Source: Ochotona curzoniae (lineage: Eukaryota; Chordata; Mammalia; Lagomorpha; Ochotonidae). From it: a stretch of 64,000 nucleotides of DNA. The notes beneath the pieces were generated by a model. It searched no databases. It had not been told where the DNA came from and saw only the letters and a list, made by a program, of their open reading frames with translations. Below, piece by piece: positions 46,324 through 57,569 of this stretch (within the stretch, counting starts at the first letter, position 1; every line of letters begins with the position of its first letter). A program made the position numbers and the translations under genes. The DNA is taken from assembly GCF_017591425.1 (NCBI RefSeq), contig NW_024466004.1:36334501-36398500 (forward strand). The letters are read 5' to 3'.

Positions 46324-47889
46324 ATAATTAACATAATGGCATATTTGTTTAATATGTTGCTATAGTTTTATCCTTAGATGGTTAGCATTGAGAATGCATG
46401 CTTTAGAAGTAACAAAATACAGGGAAGAGGGAAAACAGCTGAACAATTATGAAAAAAGATCTTTTTCTGTAGACTTATCAGCAAGTGTTCATAACATAGA
46501 CAAATACACACAGCCACAAAATACTCCTGGCAAAATTTATAGACCAGTTCTGGTTTTGGCTGATGGCCATCTGTTTTTGACCTTGGGCCTCAAAAAAAAA
46601 AAAAAAAAAAAAGGAAACAGATGACTCTAGGAAACTGATCCAAGAAGATGGAGGTCTAAATTATCAAAAATAGCCAGTAACTCCAGAAAGAACAGTGTTT
46701 AAGTACTGCCTTTGGTATCCTCTGATGCAAGAAATACAGAATGCCATTAATGAATAAAATAACCCTTGTGCTGACTGAATGACATCACATCAAGTCTCAA
46801 TGTTCTTGCATCTTGACCACATTCTAGGAATTTAACGACAGAAATATTGATCAAGAACTGTCTTTTGAGTACTATGGGCATAAGTGCTTCAGAACGCATT
46901 CGAGGGCAAAAAATTACTAAGATATAAGATATAATGACCAGAAATAGAAATTCACACAGATTATGTACCTGGATGGGAAATTTGGATGGTTCTATCAACT
47001 CTTCCCAAATTGTTCTAAAGTTTTAGCATATTTGAAGACAATCGCAATGATATCCTAATGACTACAAACCAATGTTATTATAAAGAACTAAATGACATAT
47101 GAGGGAATTAGCTGAGGTGAGGAAGACACGTTTCTACCACATTAACCTGTTTCAAACACACACAAAAAAACTTAATCCATGATTTGTAAGCAGACTTCAA
47201 CAATATGTGATAAAACTGAATCTCTGAGAGCTATCTATAATGTTGAATTTTAATATCAATTTGACTGAAACAAGGAATTCTGAAATGGCTGGTTAAACTT
47301 TACTTCTGTGTGTGCTGGAAGGATATTTTTGAAAGAAATCAGCTTGTAAATCGCCCATCTTTTATAGGCCCAAAGAGAACATAAAGGCAGAGAGGGGCAA
47401 AATCATTCTCTGCATTTCAGCTGGGACGTACTGTATTCTTCTCCTAGCTTTGGACAATAGCACTCCTGACTCTCGGCCCTTCAGACTCAGAACAAATTAC
47501 AACATTGCTTGCCTGGTTCTTCAGCTTGCAAATAGGAGGCTGTGAAACTTGTTGACTTCCATAGTAGCATAAACACATGTTCATACTTCTTTCTTTCTCT
47601 TTCTAAATGCACACACACAGATACAACTAACACATTTACACACATCAGTTCGGTGTTTCTGCAGAAACTAATATATCATTAAACATAATCAATAATGGAA
47701 CATGAGTTTTCCATAGGGTGAAATAAAATAGAAGAGTTGGACTCAAACTTAAAAACATATACAGAATAATCAAAGAGCTAAATAAAGAGATCAGAATAAC
47801 AAAGAGAAGTCATTAAAGGGCCAAGATGTTTAAATAGACATTAAAACTAAACATTGAAACACTGTATAAAGAGAAAGTAGGATTGGTTA
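46324..47889. other. Intergenic sequence with a 21-A run
   Basis: No gene recognised. A run of 21 A at 46592-46612 follows sequence that is neither C-SINE nor L1 3' end by eye; it could be the tail of an unrecognised retrocopy. Confidence 0.45.
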
Positions 47890-48135
47890 TGTGTTTCCAA
47901 ATCCTGGCTCTGCTCATGATTCCAGCTTCCTGCAAATATCTACTCTGGAGGGAGCAGAGGATGGCCCACGTGTTTGTAAATTTACCATTTATGAAGGAAA
48001 TCTGGATGGAGTTACTGGCTGCTGGCTTCAGCTTGGCCTGTCCCTGGCTGCTAGAGATACCTGTGGAGTGAGCCAGAGAATGAAATATCTCACTCTTTCT
48101 CTACTTTCAAAACAGACAAGTAAATAAATATTATT
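47890..48135 (+). mobile_element. C-SINE, old, 5'-truncated
   Basis: 'aatcctggctctgctcatga', 'ggagcagaggatggcccacg', 'ctggcttcagcttggcctgt' and an 'aagtaaataaatat' end. Confidence 0.8.
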
Positions 48136-48149
48136 ACTAAGCAAGACAA

Positions 48150-48440
48150 ATTTAAGCCAACATATATTATGGTGAAATTGCTGAACAACAACAACAAAAA
48201 TTATTTAAACAACCTAGGAGAAAATGCAAATTAGGCTCAAAGGAGTAATTTCGAAACTTGTAACAAATTTCTCTTCAGCACTCTGGATGATAGGAAACTA
48301 AGGGCCAGTATCTTTAAAGTGCTGGAGAAGCATACCTGCCAAATTAAAACTGTGGAAGGCTAAATTATTAAAACTTTAGAGTGAAATTAAAAGAAAGGCA
48401 AACAAACTCAGGAAGGAAAAGATGTTCACCCTGAATATAC
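48150..48440 (+). mobile_element. L1/HAL1 ORF1 C-terminal remnant
   Basis: Decayed plus-strand copy: 'atggtgaaattgctgaacaa', 'gaaaatgcaaattaggctca', 'atctttaaagtgctggagaa' and 'cctgccaaattaaaactg' parallel the end of L1 ORF1. Frames are closed. Confidence 0.7.
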
Positions 48441-48629
48441 CTTTCCAAATGATCAAAATATGGAGAATACTGCTATTCCTATAATACATACAATATACAA
48501 TACAATAAGTACTATAGGTATAGAATCCAAGAAACAGTGGTAAGCCCCCCCCCCCCCAAAAAAGATTCATTTACTCTAAGTGTTTAGAAATAGCGAATAA
48601 TATTTGCAATAAACAAGGGAAAATAGTGT

Positions 48630-48705
48630 GGGCATTTAGCCTAATGGTTAAGATGGTATTTGGGACACCTGTGCCCTGAATTGAAGAACCCAGACTCTGT
48701 TTCTG
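48630..48705 (+). mobile_element. Old C-SINE head fragment
   Basis: 'gtgggcatttagcctaatgg' and 'ttaagatggtatttgggaca' match the head of an older C-SINE subfamily; the body is absent. A poly-C run sits nearby at about 48546-48558. Confidence 0.6.
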
Positions 48706-49269
48706 CCTGTGTCTTCTTCTTTAAAAAATTTTTTTGGGTGTAAGACCATTGTTTCCATGTTCTCTTTTTTCCTTCCTGTATCTGGAGGAAGAGGAGTAAC
48801 CAAGGGAGAAGCCACACCCATCCTTCCAATCATCCCAGGATCCCGGATGTGGGTCATACTCCAAGGGCACTGCTCAAGTGGTTTCAAAGGTTCAACTGTT
48901 CTGAATTGCTGCCAATCTCGCAATGCCAAGCATGATGAAATCTCTTCGGAATCTATTGGCTGACATAGTCCACCTTAGTGTCTCCACTTGCCCAGATTTT
49001 CACTGCCAACACTTGGCCAGGGTAGTTGATCAATTTGTTCTGACCTATATTATGGTACTGTAAGGTAGGTATCCTATGCAGATTCCAATGTATTGCCATA
49101 TCATCTGTGTGCACCTGGATACGCTGTCCACTGCTCCATCTGAGCCACTGAGTAGGCTCAGCTTTAACATATGCACCCCAAAGTCAGATCATGGAACCAG
49201 CAGTTCTCTTCATGGTTGGAGTTCTTGTTCCAGCAGTTCAATTGAGGGGAATCCCTTCTTTAAAATTTT
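48706..49269. other. Unassigned sequence, possibly an unrecognised repeat
   Basis: More GC-rich and less AT-repetitive than its surroundings, with a texture like retroelement UTR. I cannot match it to any family. Confidence 0.35.
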
Positions 49270-49515
49270 AAGTAATTAATTTTTTTTTTTGAGAGAGTGT
49301 GAGTGAGAGAGAGATCATTCATTTATTGGTTCAGTCTCCAAATCTCTGCAATAGAATTTCTTGGGCAAGGCTTCATCCCCTTGTCCAGAAATCCAGTCAT
49401 CTCCCATATAGGTGGGAGGGACAAGGTATGTATTAGCAGGACATTGGAGCAGAATTGCAGGAGGCAGTTCTCACATCACACATTCCGATGTGGAATGTAG
49501 GCCTATTAAACTGAC
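49270..49515 (-). mobile_element. C-SINE, old, antisense
   Basis: T-rich tail, 'gagagagatcattcatttat', 'tggttcagtctccaaatctc' and a diverged head; part of the middle is missing. Confidence 0.75.
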
Positions 49516-49544
49516 ATAATCACTATATCTAATACATATCTCCT

Positions 49545-49770
49545 GGCTTTGATGTCTGAGTTGTTTCCTGCTAATATGGATATGGGATCTGGGAGACATC
49601 AGGTAATGACTCAGGCAACTGCTCCCTGCTACTTGTGTGTGAGAGTTGGATTAAGCTCAAGGTTCCCAGCTTTGGCACCACCCAGCCCGGCAATTGTGAA
49701 AAGGTACTTCCTGTCTCCTTATTTTTCTTGTCTCTCTGCTTCTCAAATAAGTACATTTAAAAACATTTGT
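49545..49770 (+). mobile_element. C-SINE, old, 5'-truncated
   Basis: 'atcaggtaatgactcaggca', 'gggattaagctc'-like block at about 49649, 'ggttcccagctttggcacca' and 'ctctgcttctcaaataagta'. Confidence 0.7.
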
Positions 49771-49772
49771 GT

Positions 49773-50075
49773 GCCAGGCACGATAGCCTAGGGGCTAAGG
49801 TCCTCGCCTTGTATGTGCTGGGATCTCACATGGAAGCCGGTTTGCATCCCGACTGCTCCACTTCCCATCAAGCTCACTGCATTTAGCCTGGGAAAACAGT
49901 AGAGGATAGCCCAAAGCCTTGGGACTCTGCACCTAGAGGAAGTCCCTGCCTTCTAGCTTCAGATCAGCTTAGCTCTGGCTATTGTGGCCACTCGGGGAGT
50001 GAAACAGAGGATGAAAGAAATTTCTATCTGTATATCTGCCTTTTTAAGAATAAACAAATACATCTTTAAAAAATT
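49773..50075 (+). mobile_element. C-SINE, full length
   Basis: 'gccaggcacgatagcctagg' head, 'aaggtcctcgccttgtatgt', 'actcggggagtgaaacagag' and a tail 'aaacaaatacatctttaaa'. It follows the previous SINE tail directly. Confidence 0.93.
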
Positions 50076-50169
50076 TGTAAATGAATAATATAACTTAGAT
50101 AACATCTAGGAGACTGTAGGCAGAGTGACTGAATTGTAAATTGTAATAAAGTATTTGTATTCAACAGGA

Positions 50170-50508
50170 AGTTAGTATGATAGATGTGGCTTGGTGGCTA
50201 AATCCTTACCTGTGTCAGGTGCCAGGATTCAATATGGGTGCTTGTTCATGTCCTGGTGGCTCCACTTCTCATCCAGAACCCTGCTTATGGCCTGGGAAAG
50301 TAGTAGAGTATAGCCCAAAGCCCTGGGACCAAGCACCCTTGTGGAAGACCTGGAAGAACCTCCTGGTTCCTGGCTTCAGATCTCCCCACTCTGGCAACTG
50401 CATAATTTGGGGAGCAAAACAGCAGGTGGAACATCTTTCTCTCTGGCTCTCCTTCACTCTTTAAATCTGATGTGCCTTTCCAAAACAAAAATTTAAAAAT
50501 CTTTTTAA
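50170..50508 (+). mobile_element. C-SINE, full length
   Basis: 'gtggcttggtggctaaatcc', 'atggcctgggaaagtagtag' and 'acatctttctctctggctct' to an A-rich end near 50505; moderately diverged. Confidence 0.92.
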
Positions 50509-50732
50509 ATTGAGAAAGGTAGAATTACTTGAAAAAAAAAAGAGAGAGTAGACCATTACAAACATTTACAAGAAAGAGAGGAAGAAAGAGGGAGAGAAAA
50601 AAAGAAAGAAAGTCACAAAAGCAAAACCCCAAATAAGATACTGAAATAAGTACAATGTACCAAAGGGTTGGAAATATGCACATATTGTTGCTACATTAAT
50701 AATAACATCAACGTCATAAATAGAATTTTTAA
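50509..50732. other. Purine-rich spacer
   Basis: GA/AAAG-rich stretch at about 50530-50615, otherwise unrecognised. Confidence 0.5.
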
Positions 50733-50866
50733 AAAATTAATTACATTGCATTATGTGACACAATTTCATAGGCTCTGAGATTCCCCCAACCGCTCCCCAT
50801 GCCCTCCTCCCATGTTGGATTCCTCCACCTTGTTGCTGTATTACAGTTCAAATTCAGTCAAGACTC
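50733..50866 (-). mobile_element. Antisense L1 3' UTR, part 1 (interrupted by L1)
   Basis: Reverse complement of the L1 3' end: 'attacattgcattatgtgac', a C-rich tract complementary to the G-rich tract, 'tcctccaccttgttg' and 'tcaaattcagtcaagactc'. It breaks off exactly at the 5' end of the full-length L1; the remainder is at 57570-57900. Confidence 0.92.
50849..50866 (+). repeat. L1 target-site duplication, left copy
   Basis: 'caaattcagtcaagactc', 18 bp, identical to 57552-57569. Confidence 0.95.
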
Positions 50867-52258
50867 GCTTTGAGGAGGAAGATGGCCGACGTAGGAGGAA
50901 GGCTGTGAGTGAGCGTCTAGTGAGAGAGGGATAGAACGCTACAGAAGCAGCAAAGAGGAACAGCAGGGAACCGCAGGGAGAGGTCCGTGAAGCTCCCTGG
51001 GACAGTGTGGAGCCAAAAAGATCCACACAACTCGGAAGAACAACGAGAACGGAGCAGGGCAAAGGCAGAGAAACCGACATCCCACGCCAGACCTGCTGAG
51101 TCACTTTTGAAAACGGCCTGACGGGAGACGCGGCCAGCTCGGAGGCGGGGAGATCAGGGGGATCGTCCCCGGCGGGAGGCCCTCAACAGCGGCAGAGGCA
51201 GACTGCAGCGGCCGGACGTTTGGTGAGCGGGGGGGTTGACGTGGCAGCCTTCGCATTCCTCGACCCCTGCTGAGGTTACAGCCTCTGAGATCGCGGGGCA
51301 GGCAGCCTGAAACTGTCGGGTCTTGGCCTTGGGAACTACGCTCAGTGGTGTTGGTGGCTGAAGGGGCCCTGGGAAGGCGCCTCGGTTGTTCTTGCGCTGA
51401 GGGGGCCAGTGCGGCTCGGTGCGCAGAGACAGCTGGCAAGGGTCTGGAGTCCCCCACACCCCGCCTGGTGGAGGACCGGGAGGACTCTGAACGCTGCACC
51501 TAGCGGACTGGGCGGCCCCGCCTGCAGCAGCCGCCTCCGCAGCGCAGGTGTCAGGTTTCAGGAGACCTCTGAGATTTGGGAAGTGTAGCGCTGTGTGTCC
51601 CTGACACGCAGGTACCACTCCCATAGAGTGAACTGCTCACTCCTCGCCTACCATCCCGCAGTTCTGAGTGTGGGCGACCCACCAGGAGAGCTCTGAAAAC
51701 TCCAGCACCATACTCACACGGTGCGAACCTGCCGTGAAGTCATTATAACAGGGCGCCTGGGCCACTCCTCCGCTAAGGGCCTGTGTGGGGGAGCCACACG
51801 GGAGCAGGGGCTCTGAACACCCACACACCACGAGTGGTGGATTCACTGCACAAGAGCCACGCCTGGAAAGTGCCTCACCCACAGTCCCGTGTGTGGGAGA
51901 CGCACCAGGTGGGCTCTGAAAGACCCTGCAGTCCCTGACACGGAGAACGCAGGGAGAAAGCACATAAAACCTTCTAAGCCCTGTGGATTCCCGTGCAGGG
52001 GGCACACCCAGAGAGCGCCTCCATCCCTCCACGCCCTGGGGTGTCACACCTGTAGAAGAGGTGCCCAGAGTGTGCCTGGAATCCACTGGGCCCCCAAGGT
52101 GGTGCTCTACAGCCCCGGGCCCTGAGAACGCACCAACGGTGCCTTGAAAACTACCACGCCTGGCAACACCACGCCTGCAGGCTCCAATCTCTACAGGAAA
52201 GCACCTGACGGCCCCTCAACACACGGGTCCATTTGCCCCACCAGAATACACCAACGCA
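50867..52258 (+). promoter_or_regulatory. L1 5' UTR with internal promoter
   Basis: Starts 'gctttgaggaggaagatggc'; AAGATGGCC matches the YY1-binding element that sets the start site in human L1. The first kilobase is CpG-rich. From about 51660 to 52080 a loosely repeated phrase (gtgtgggNgacNcaccaggN... gctctgaaa) recurs at about 51670, 51785 and 51893, spacing about 107-115 bp. Confidence 0.88.
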
Positions 52259-53221
52259 ATGGGAAAAACCACCAGAAAGAGTTGTGCTCCAGATGAAAGA
52301 GCCAGCACCCCACCAAACAAGGGCCAAAAGCCATTATCAATATCGACGATACGAGATGAAGACATGGACATGTTACCAGCAAAGGAATTGATGAAAATAA
52401 TGCTAAAATTTCTCAGAGACGTGGACACAAAGCTGGAAGACTTCCAGAACCGCATAATCACCGAAATACAACAAATCAAAACCAAACTGGATGCCCAAGA
52501 TAATAAGATTGAAAGCCTCATCAACAGAATAAATGCGGCAGAGGAAAGGATCTCTGACACAGAAGACACACAAAATGAAGGTGCCCAGCGAATTAAACAG
52601 CTGGAGACAAACCTCAGCAAAACTAATAAAATGATGCAAGAGATGAAAGATTACCTTAGAAAATTGAATATTCGGATCATCGGCCTCCCCGAGGGAGTAG
52701 AAAGAGAATCTGGGATGCAAGCAGTGCTTGATGAAATTATACAGGAAAACTTCCAAAACACTTGGAACACGAATCCACCCCGCATACAGGAGGGACAGAG
52801 AACTCCCAACAGATATGATCCAAAGAGATCTTCACCCAGACACACGGTGCTCAAGTTCTACTCCAATGAAGACAAAGAAGGAATCCTGAGACAAGTACGA
52901 AGTAGAGAAAAGATCACATACAGGGGAAAACCCATCAGAATCACTGCTGACTTCTCCGAAGAGACCCTACAAGCAAGGAGAGAATGGACAAAGATCTTCC
53001 AAGTCCTGAAACAAAACAACTGTCAACCAAAAATAATCTACCCAGCAAAGATCTCATTTGTATATGAGAACGAAATCAGATACTTCAATAGCAAAGAAAA
53101 ACTAGAAGAATATGTCTACACAAAACCAGCTCTGCAAAGTCTCCTTAGAAATGCGCTAGTCCCGGACAAAAAGGAGGCAAATCACAAACAAAGTTGGCAA
53201 ATAAGAAGGTCTCCAAACTAA
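52259..53221 (+). CDS. L1 ORF1p, RNA-binding chaperone
   Basis: An intact 320-codon frame starting MGKTTRKSCAPDERASTPPN. ORF1p trimerises, coats L1 RNA in cytoplasmic particles and acts as a nucleic-acid chaperone during retrotransposition. A heptad-rich coiled coil spans roughly residues 40-130 and contains 'INAAEERISDTED'. The RRM-like domain begins near residue 137 ('NIRIIGLPEGVE'). The C-terminal domain holds 'LQARREWTKIFQVL' and 'QPKIIYPAKISF' and ends 'KQSWQIRRSPN'. Length is close to the 338 residues of human ORF1p. The frame ends 55 bp before the ORF2 ATG. Confidence 0.95.
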   Translation: MGKTTRKSCAPDERASTPPNKGQKPLSISTIRDEDMDMLPAKELMKIMLKFLRDVDTKLEDFQNRIITEIQQIKTKLDAQDNKIESLINRINAAEERISDTEDTQNEGAQRIKQLETNLSKTNKMMQEMKDYLRKLNIRIIGLPEGVERESGMQAVLDEIIQENFQNTWNTNPPRIQEGQRTPNRYDPKRSSPRHTVLKFYSNEDKEGILRQVRSREKITYRGKPIRITADFSEETLQARREWTKIFQVLKQNNCQPKIIYPAKISFVYENEIRYFNSKEKLEEYVYTKPALQSLLRNALVPDKKEANHKQSWQIRRSPN

Positions 53222-53276
53222 AGGCCACACGAACAAGACAATTACATAGGCAACAACACACACACAACACAATCAC

Positions 53277-56200
53277 ATGGCAGGGCAAAATTGCAACCTC
53301 TCAATTTTAACTCTCAACACAAATGGTCTAAATTCACCAATCAAAAGACAGAGATTAATAGAATGGATCATCAAACAAGACCCAACCATCTGTTGCCTAC
53401 AAGAAACACATCTAACCAGAAAGGATGCAAAGAAACTGAAAGTGAAGGGATGGAAAAAGATATTTCACGCCAATAGACGAGAAAAAAAAGCTGGGGTAGC
53501 TATCCTAATTTCAGACGAGATAGATTTCATTCTAACTAACATCAAAAGAGACAGGGAAGGCCATTTTATACTGGTGAAAGGAAAGATCCATCAAGAAGCA
53601 ATCACCATCATTAATGTTTATGCACCGAATCTTAATGCACCTACTTACGTAAAGCAATTACTTACAGACTTAAGGGAAGACATAGACACCCGCACAATTC
53701 TTGTAGGCGATCTCAACACACCTCTAACAACAATGGACCGGTCTACGAAACAAAAACTCAACAAAGAAACAACAGAGCTCACACAAACAATAGAACAACT
53801 GGACTTAGTAGACATATATAGAACTTTTTATCCTAAGGCCACAGACTATACCTTCTTCTCAGCGGTGCATGGCACCTTCTCCAGAATCGACCACATGATA
53901 GGACATAAAGCGAATCTAAACAACTTCCAAAACATTAGTATCATACCATGTACCCTCTCAGACCACCATGGGATGAAACTGGAAATCAACAACTCAAAAC
54001 TCCCCAGGAAGTATAGGCACTCTTGGAAATTGAACAATATGCTATTAAACGAACAATGGGTCAGAGAAGAAATTAAAGATGAGATCAAAAAATTTATGGA
54101 AACCAATGAAAACTCTGATACAACATTCCAAAACTTGTGGGACACTGCCAAAGCAGTGCTACGAGGTAGATTCATCGCAATCGGAGCGCATGTCAAGGCC
54201 CAAGAAAGACGCCAAATACAGGAACTAACCTCACACCTCCAGGATCTGGAAAAGCAGCAGCAGAAGAGTCCCACGCACAATAGGAAACAAGAAATCATCA
54301 AAACAAGGGAGGAGATAAACCAAATAGAAATCAAAAAAACTATACATAAAATCAACAAATCAAAAAGTTGGTTTTTTGAGAAAATAAACAAAATAGACAC
54401 TCCACTGGCCCGATTGACCAAAAAAAAAACAAGAGAAAGTGAGAATCAATAGCATTAAAGATGAAAAAGGCAACATAACAACAGACACTGCAATCATTAA
54501 GAAAATAATTAGAAATTACTACAAAGAACTGTACTCCCACAAATTTGAGGACCACCAAGAAATAGAAAAGTTCTTGGACTCCCACCACCTACCAAAACTC
54601 AGTCCGGAGGCAACTGCAGAATTAAATAAACCCATAACCGAGGTAGAGATTGAAACAGTCATCAAGGATCTCCCAACGAAAAAAAGCCCAGGCCCAGACG
54701 GCTTCACTACAGAATTCTACAAAACATTCCGAACAGAACTAACCCCAATCCTCTACAAGCTCTTCAAAACAATAGAGGAGGAAGCAACCCTCCCAAACTC
54801 ATTCTATGAAGCCAACATCACCTTAATCCCAAAACCGGACAGAGAACCATCAGAGAAGGAAAACTACAGACCTATTTCTCTGATGAACATTGATGCTAAA
54901 ATTCTCAACAAAATCCTAGCCAATAGAATTCAAAAAATCATCAGACAGATCATTCATCCGGATCAAGTAGGATTCATCCCTGGAATGCAGGGATGGTTCA
55001 ATATTCGGAAATCCATAAATGTTATAAACCATATCCAAAAACTGCAAAACAAGAACCACATAATAGTTTCAATAGATGCAGAAAAAGCCTTCGACAAAAT
55101 CCAACACCTCTTCATGCTAAAAACTCTAGCCAAAGTAGGCATAGACGGGAAAATCCACAACATAATCAAAGCAATTTATGAAAAACCCAACGCCAGTATC
55201 ATACTGAATGGAGAAAAGCTAGAACCCTTCCCACTGCGATCTGGAACAAGACAAGGGTGCCCGCTATCACCACTGCTATTCAACATAGTCCTAGAGGTAC
55301 TTGCAGAGGCCATAAGACAAGAAAAAGAAATCAAAGGCATACGTATAGGAAACGAAGAAGTCAAGCTTTCACTATATGCAGATGACATAATCCTATACAT
55401 AGAAAAACCAGGAGACTCAATACAGAAACTGCTAGAACTTATACGAGAGTTTGGCAGAGTGGCGGGGTACAAAATTAACGAACGAAAATCAACAGCCATA
55501 GTGTACGCAAATAACACCAAGATGGAAGAAAATCTAACCAACAGGATACCATTCAAAATAGCTGAGAGAAGTATGAAGTATTTGGGAATAAATCTAACCA
55601 AAAGCGTAGGAGACCTATTCGAAGAAAACTACAAACTATTTAAAAAGGAAATTGAACAAAACCTCAAAAGATGGAACAACATCCCGTGCTCCTGGATAGG
55701 CAAAATCAATATCATTAAAATGTCTATACTGCCACAAGCAATATACATTTTCAATGCAATTCCAATCAAATTGCCCAAAACATTCTTCACGGAACTGGAT
55801 ACAATGATTCAAAAGTTCATCTGGAAACACAAAAAACCACGAATAGCTAGAACCATCCTGAAAAATAAGAAGTTAGCAGGGGGAATCACAATCCCGGACC
55901 TCTGGACATACTATAGAGCAGTGGTTATCAAAACAGCCTGGTACTGGCACAAAGACAGAAAGGAAGATCAATGGAATAGAATAGAAGCTCCAAAAGGGAA
56001 CCCACACAAATACAACCAATTAATCTTTGACAAAAAGACCAATGACAACTCAAGCAAGTGGGAAGGCCTCTTTAGTAAATGTTGTTGGGACAACTGGCTG
56101 ATAGCCTGTAGAAACAAAAAGATAGACCCACATCTATCACCATACACCAAGATCCAATCTACATGGATAAAAGACCTAAACCTACATCCAGAAACCTTCA

Positions 56201-57090
56201 AACTCTTGCAAGAAAATGTAGGAAATACCCTGCAAGACCTAGGAGTAGGTCCCAACTTTCTAAGAAGGACACCAAAAGCAATAGCAGTTGAGAACAGAAT
56301 AAACAAATGGGACCTCATCAAACTAAGAAGCTTCTGTACAGCAAGGGAAACAATCAACAAAGTAAAAAAGCAACCCACAGAGTGGGAGAAGATCTTTGCA
56401 CACGATATAGGCGATAGGGGGCTAATTTCCAGGATATACAAAGAACTTCAAAACAACCAAAAAACCAAAACGAACAAGCCACTCAAGAAATGGGCACGGG
56501 AAATGGGCAAACATTTCACAAAGGAACAAATCCAAATGGCAAACAAACATATGAAAAAATGTTCCAGCTCCCTAGCAATAAGGGAAATCCAAATTAAAAC
56601 ATCGATGAGGTACCACCTAACACCAGCAAGATTGGCCCACATAAACAAGAACACCAACGACGCCTGCTGGCGAGGATGCGGGGAAAAGGGAACCCTACTC
56701 CACTGCTGGTGGAGCTGCAAATTGGTACAGCCTCTATGGAAATCAGTCTGGAGAACACTCAAACAACTCAAAATCTGCATACCATATGACCCAGCAATAG
56801 CACTCCTAGGAATATATCCAAAACACCTGTTTTACGACAAACCAACATGCATCCCTATGTTCATTGCAGCACAATCAGTAATTGCAAAAACATGGAAGCA
56901 ACCAAAATGCCCATCAGCAGAAGATTGGATAAGAAAGCTTTGGTTCATCTACTCCATGGAATACTACTCAGCTATTAAAAAAAACAAAATGCAGTTCTTT
57001 GTGGCTAAATGGGCACAACTGGAAACTATAATGCTAAGGGAAATGAGTGAATCCCAAAAGATTAGATACCACATGTTTGCCTTGATTTAA
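53277..57090 (+). pseudogene. L1 ORF2p (endonuclease-RT), single frameshift
   Basis: The first segment (391 codons to the TAG at 54452) is a complete AP-like endonuclease: N14, E43 (LQETHL), D145/N147 (VGDLNTPL), D205 (RIDHMIG) and H230 (SDHHG). The rest continues in another frame to 57090. It carries the RT: '[14 protein letters not shown]', '[10 protein letters not shown]', '[14 protein letters not shown]' and the catalytic YADD (codons 55375-55386). The C-terminal Cys/His cluster follows ('[16 protein letters not shown]'). The break is in a run of ten A at 54420-54429, one more than the frame needs. In sum about 1270 codons, like human ORF2p. The GTG that opens the second frame is not a real start. 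The indel could be a replication slip or an assembly error. Confidence 0.95.
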
Positions 57091-57551
57091 CGTGTAATTT
57101 TTGTTTGGTTGTTTGTTATTTTTTGAACCTGTCATTGATACTGTCTCAACCCAGATGTCTCGAAGAATGGAACTTGCATTATTTTTAACATATTGTTTAC
57201 CCAATACTATGTCAATTAATTCCATAATGTTGTATAATGATACTGAGGCCTTGTTGGGGCTTTTAACTGACCGGATCTTTACTCTGTTAGACCTATCTTC
57301 AGACCATAGAAGGTCTCCCCAAGAGGCCACTGAACTTATCTGGACAATAGGACACGGAACTTTATGCTAGGCATGTGTTTGCAAGCAATGAATCTCAACT
57401 GAACTTGATCTATGGTTATGCAACAAGGTGGAGGAATCCACCATGGGGGGAGGGGTGTGGGAGGGGTGGGGGGAATCCCCAGCGCCTATGGAGCTGTACT
57501 ACATAATACAATGTAAGCAACAATAATAATAAAAAAAAAAACAAAAAACAA
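57091..57551 (+). other. L1 3' UTR and tail
   Basis: About 460 bp. Contains 'caacaaggtggaggaatcca' and a G-rich tract (57444-57477) able to form a G-quadruplex, as in other mammalian L1s. It ends 'acataatacaatgtaagcaa' then an A-rich, C-interrupted tail. Confidence 0.9.
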
Positions 57552-57569
57552 CAAATTCAGTCAAGACTC
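57552..57569 (+). repeat. L1 target-site duplication, right copy
   Basis: 'caaattcagtcaagactc', identical to 50849-50866. Confidence 0.95.

Larger units (their letters stand above)
50867..57551 (+). mobile_element. Full-length young L1 (LINE-1)
   Basis: A 6685-bp autonomous-type non-LTR retrotransposon: 5' UTR (50867-52258), ORF1 (52259-53221), 55-bp spacer, ORF2 (53277-57090, one frameshift), 3' UTR with a G-rich tract and A-rich tail. The 18-bp TSD is perfect, which points to a recent insertion. It landed in an antisense L1 3' UTR. All catalytic motifs I checked are intact, so the single indel in an A run is the only visible lesion. Confidence 0.97.

Noticed and set aside
53846..56780. Long minus-strand frames (up to 191 codons) opposite L1
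   Set aside because: Shadows of ORF2 on the other strand.
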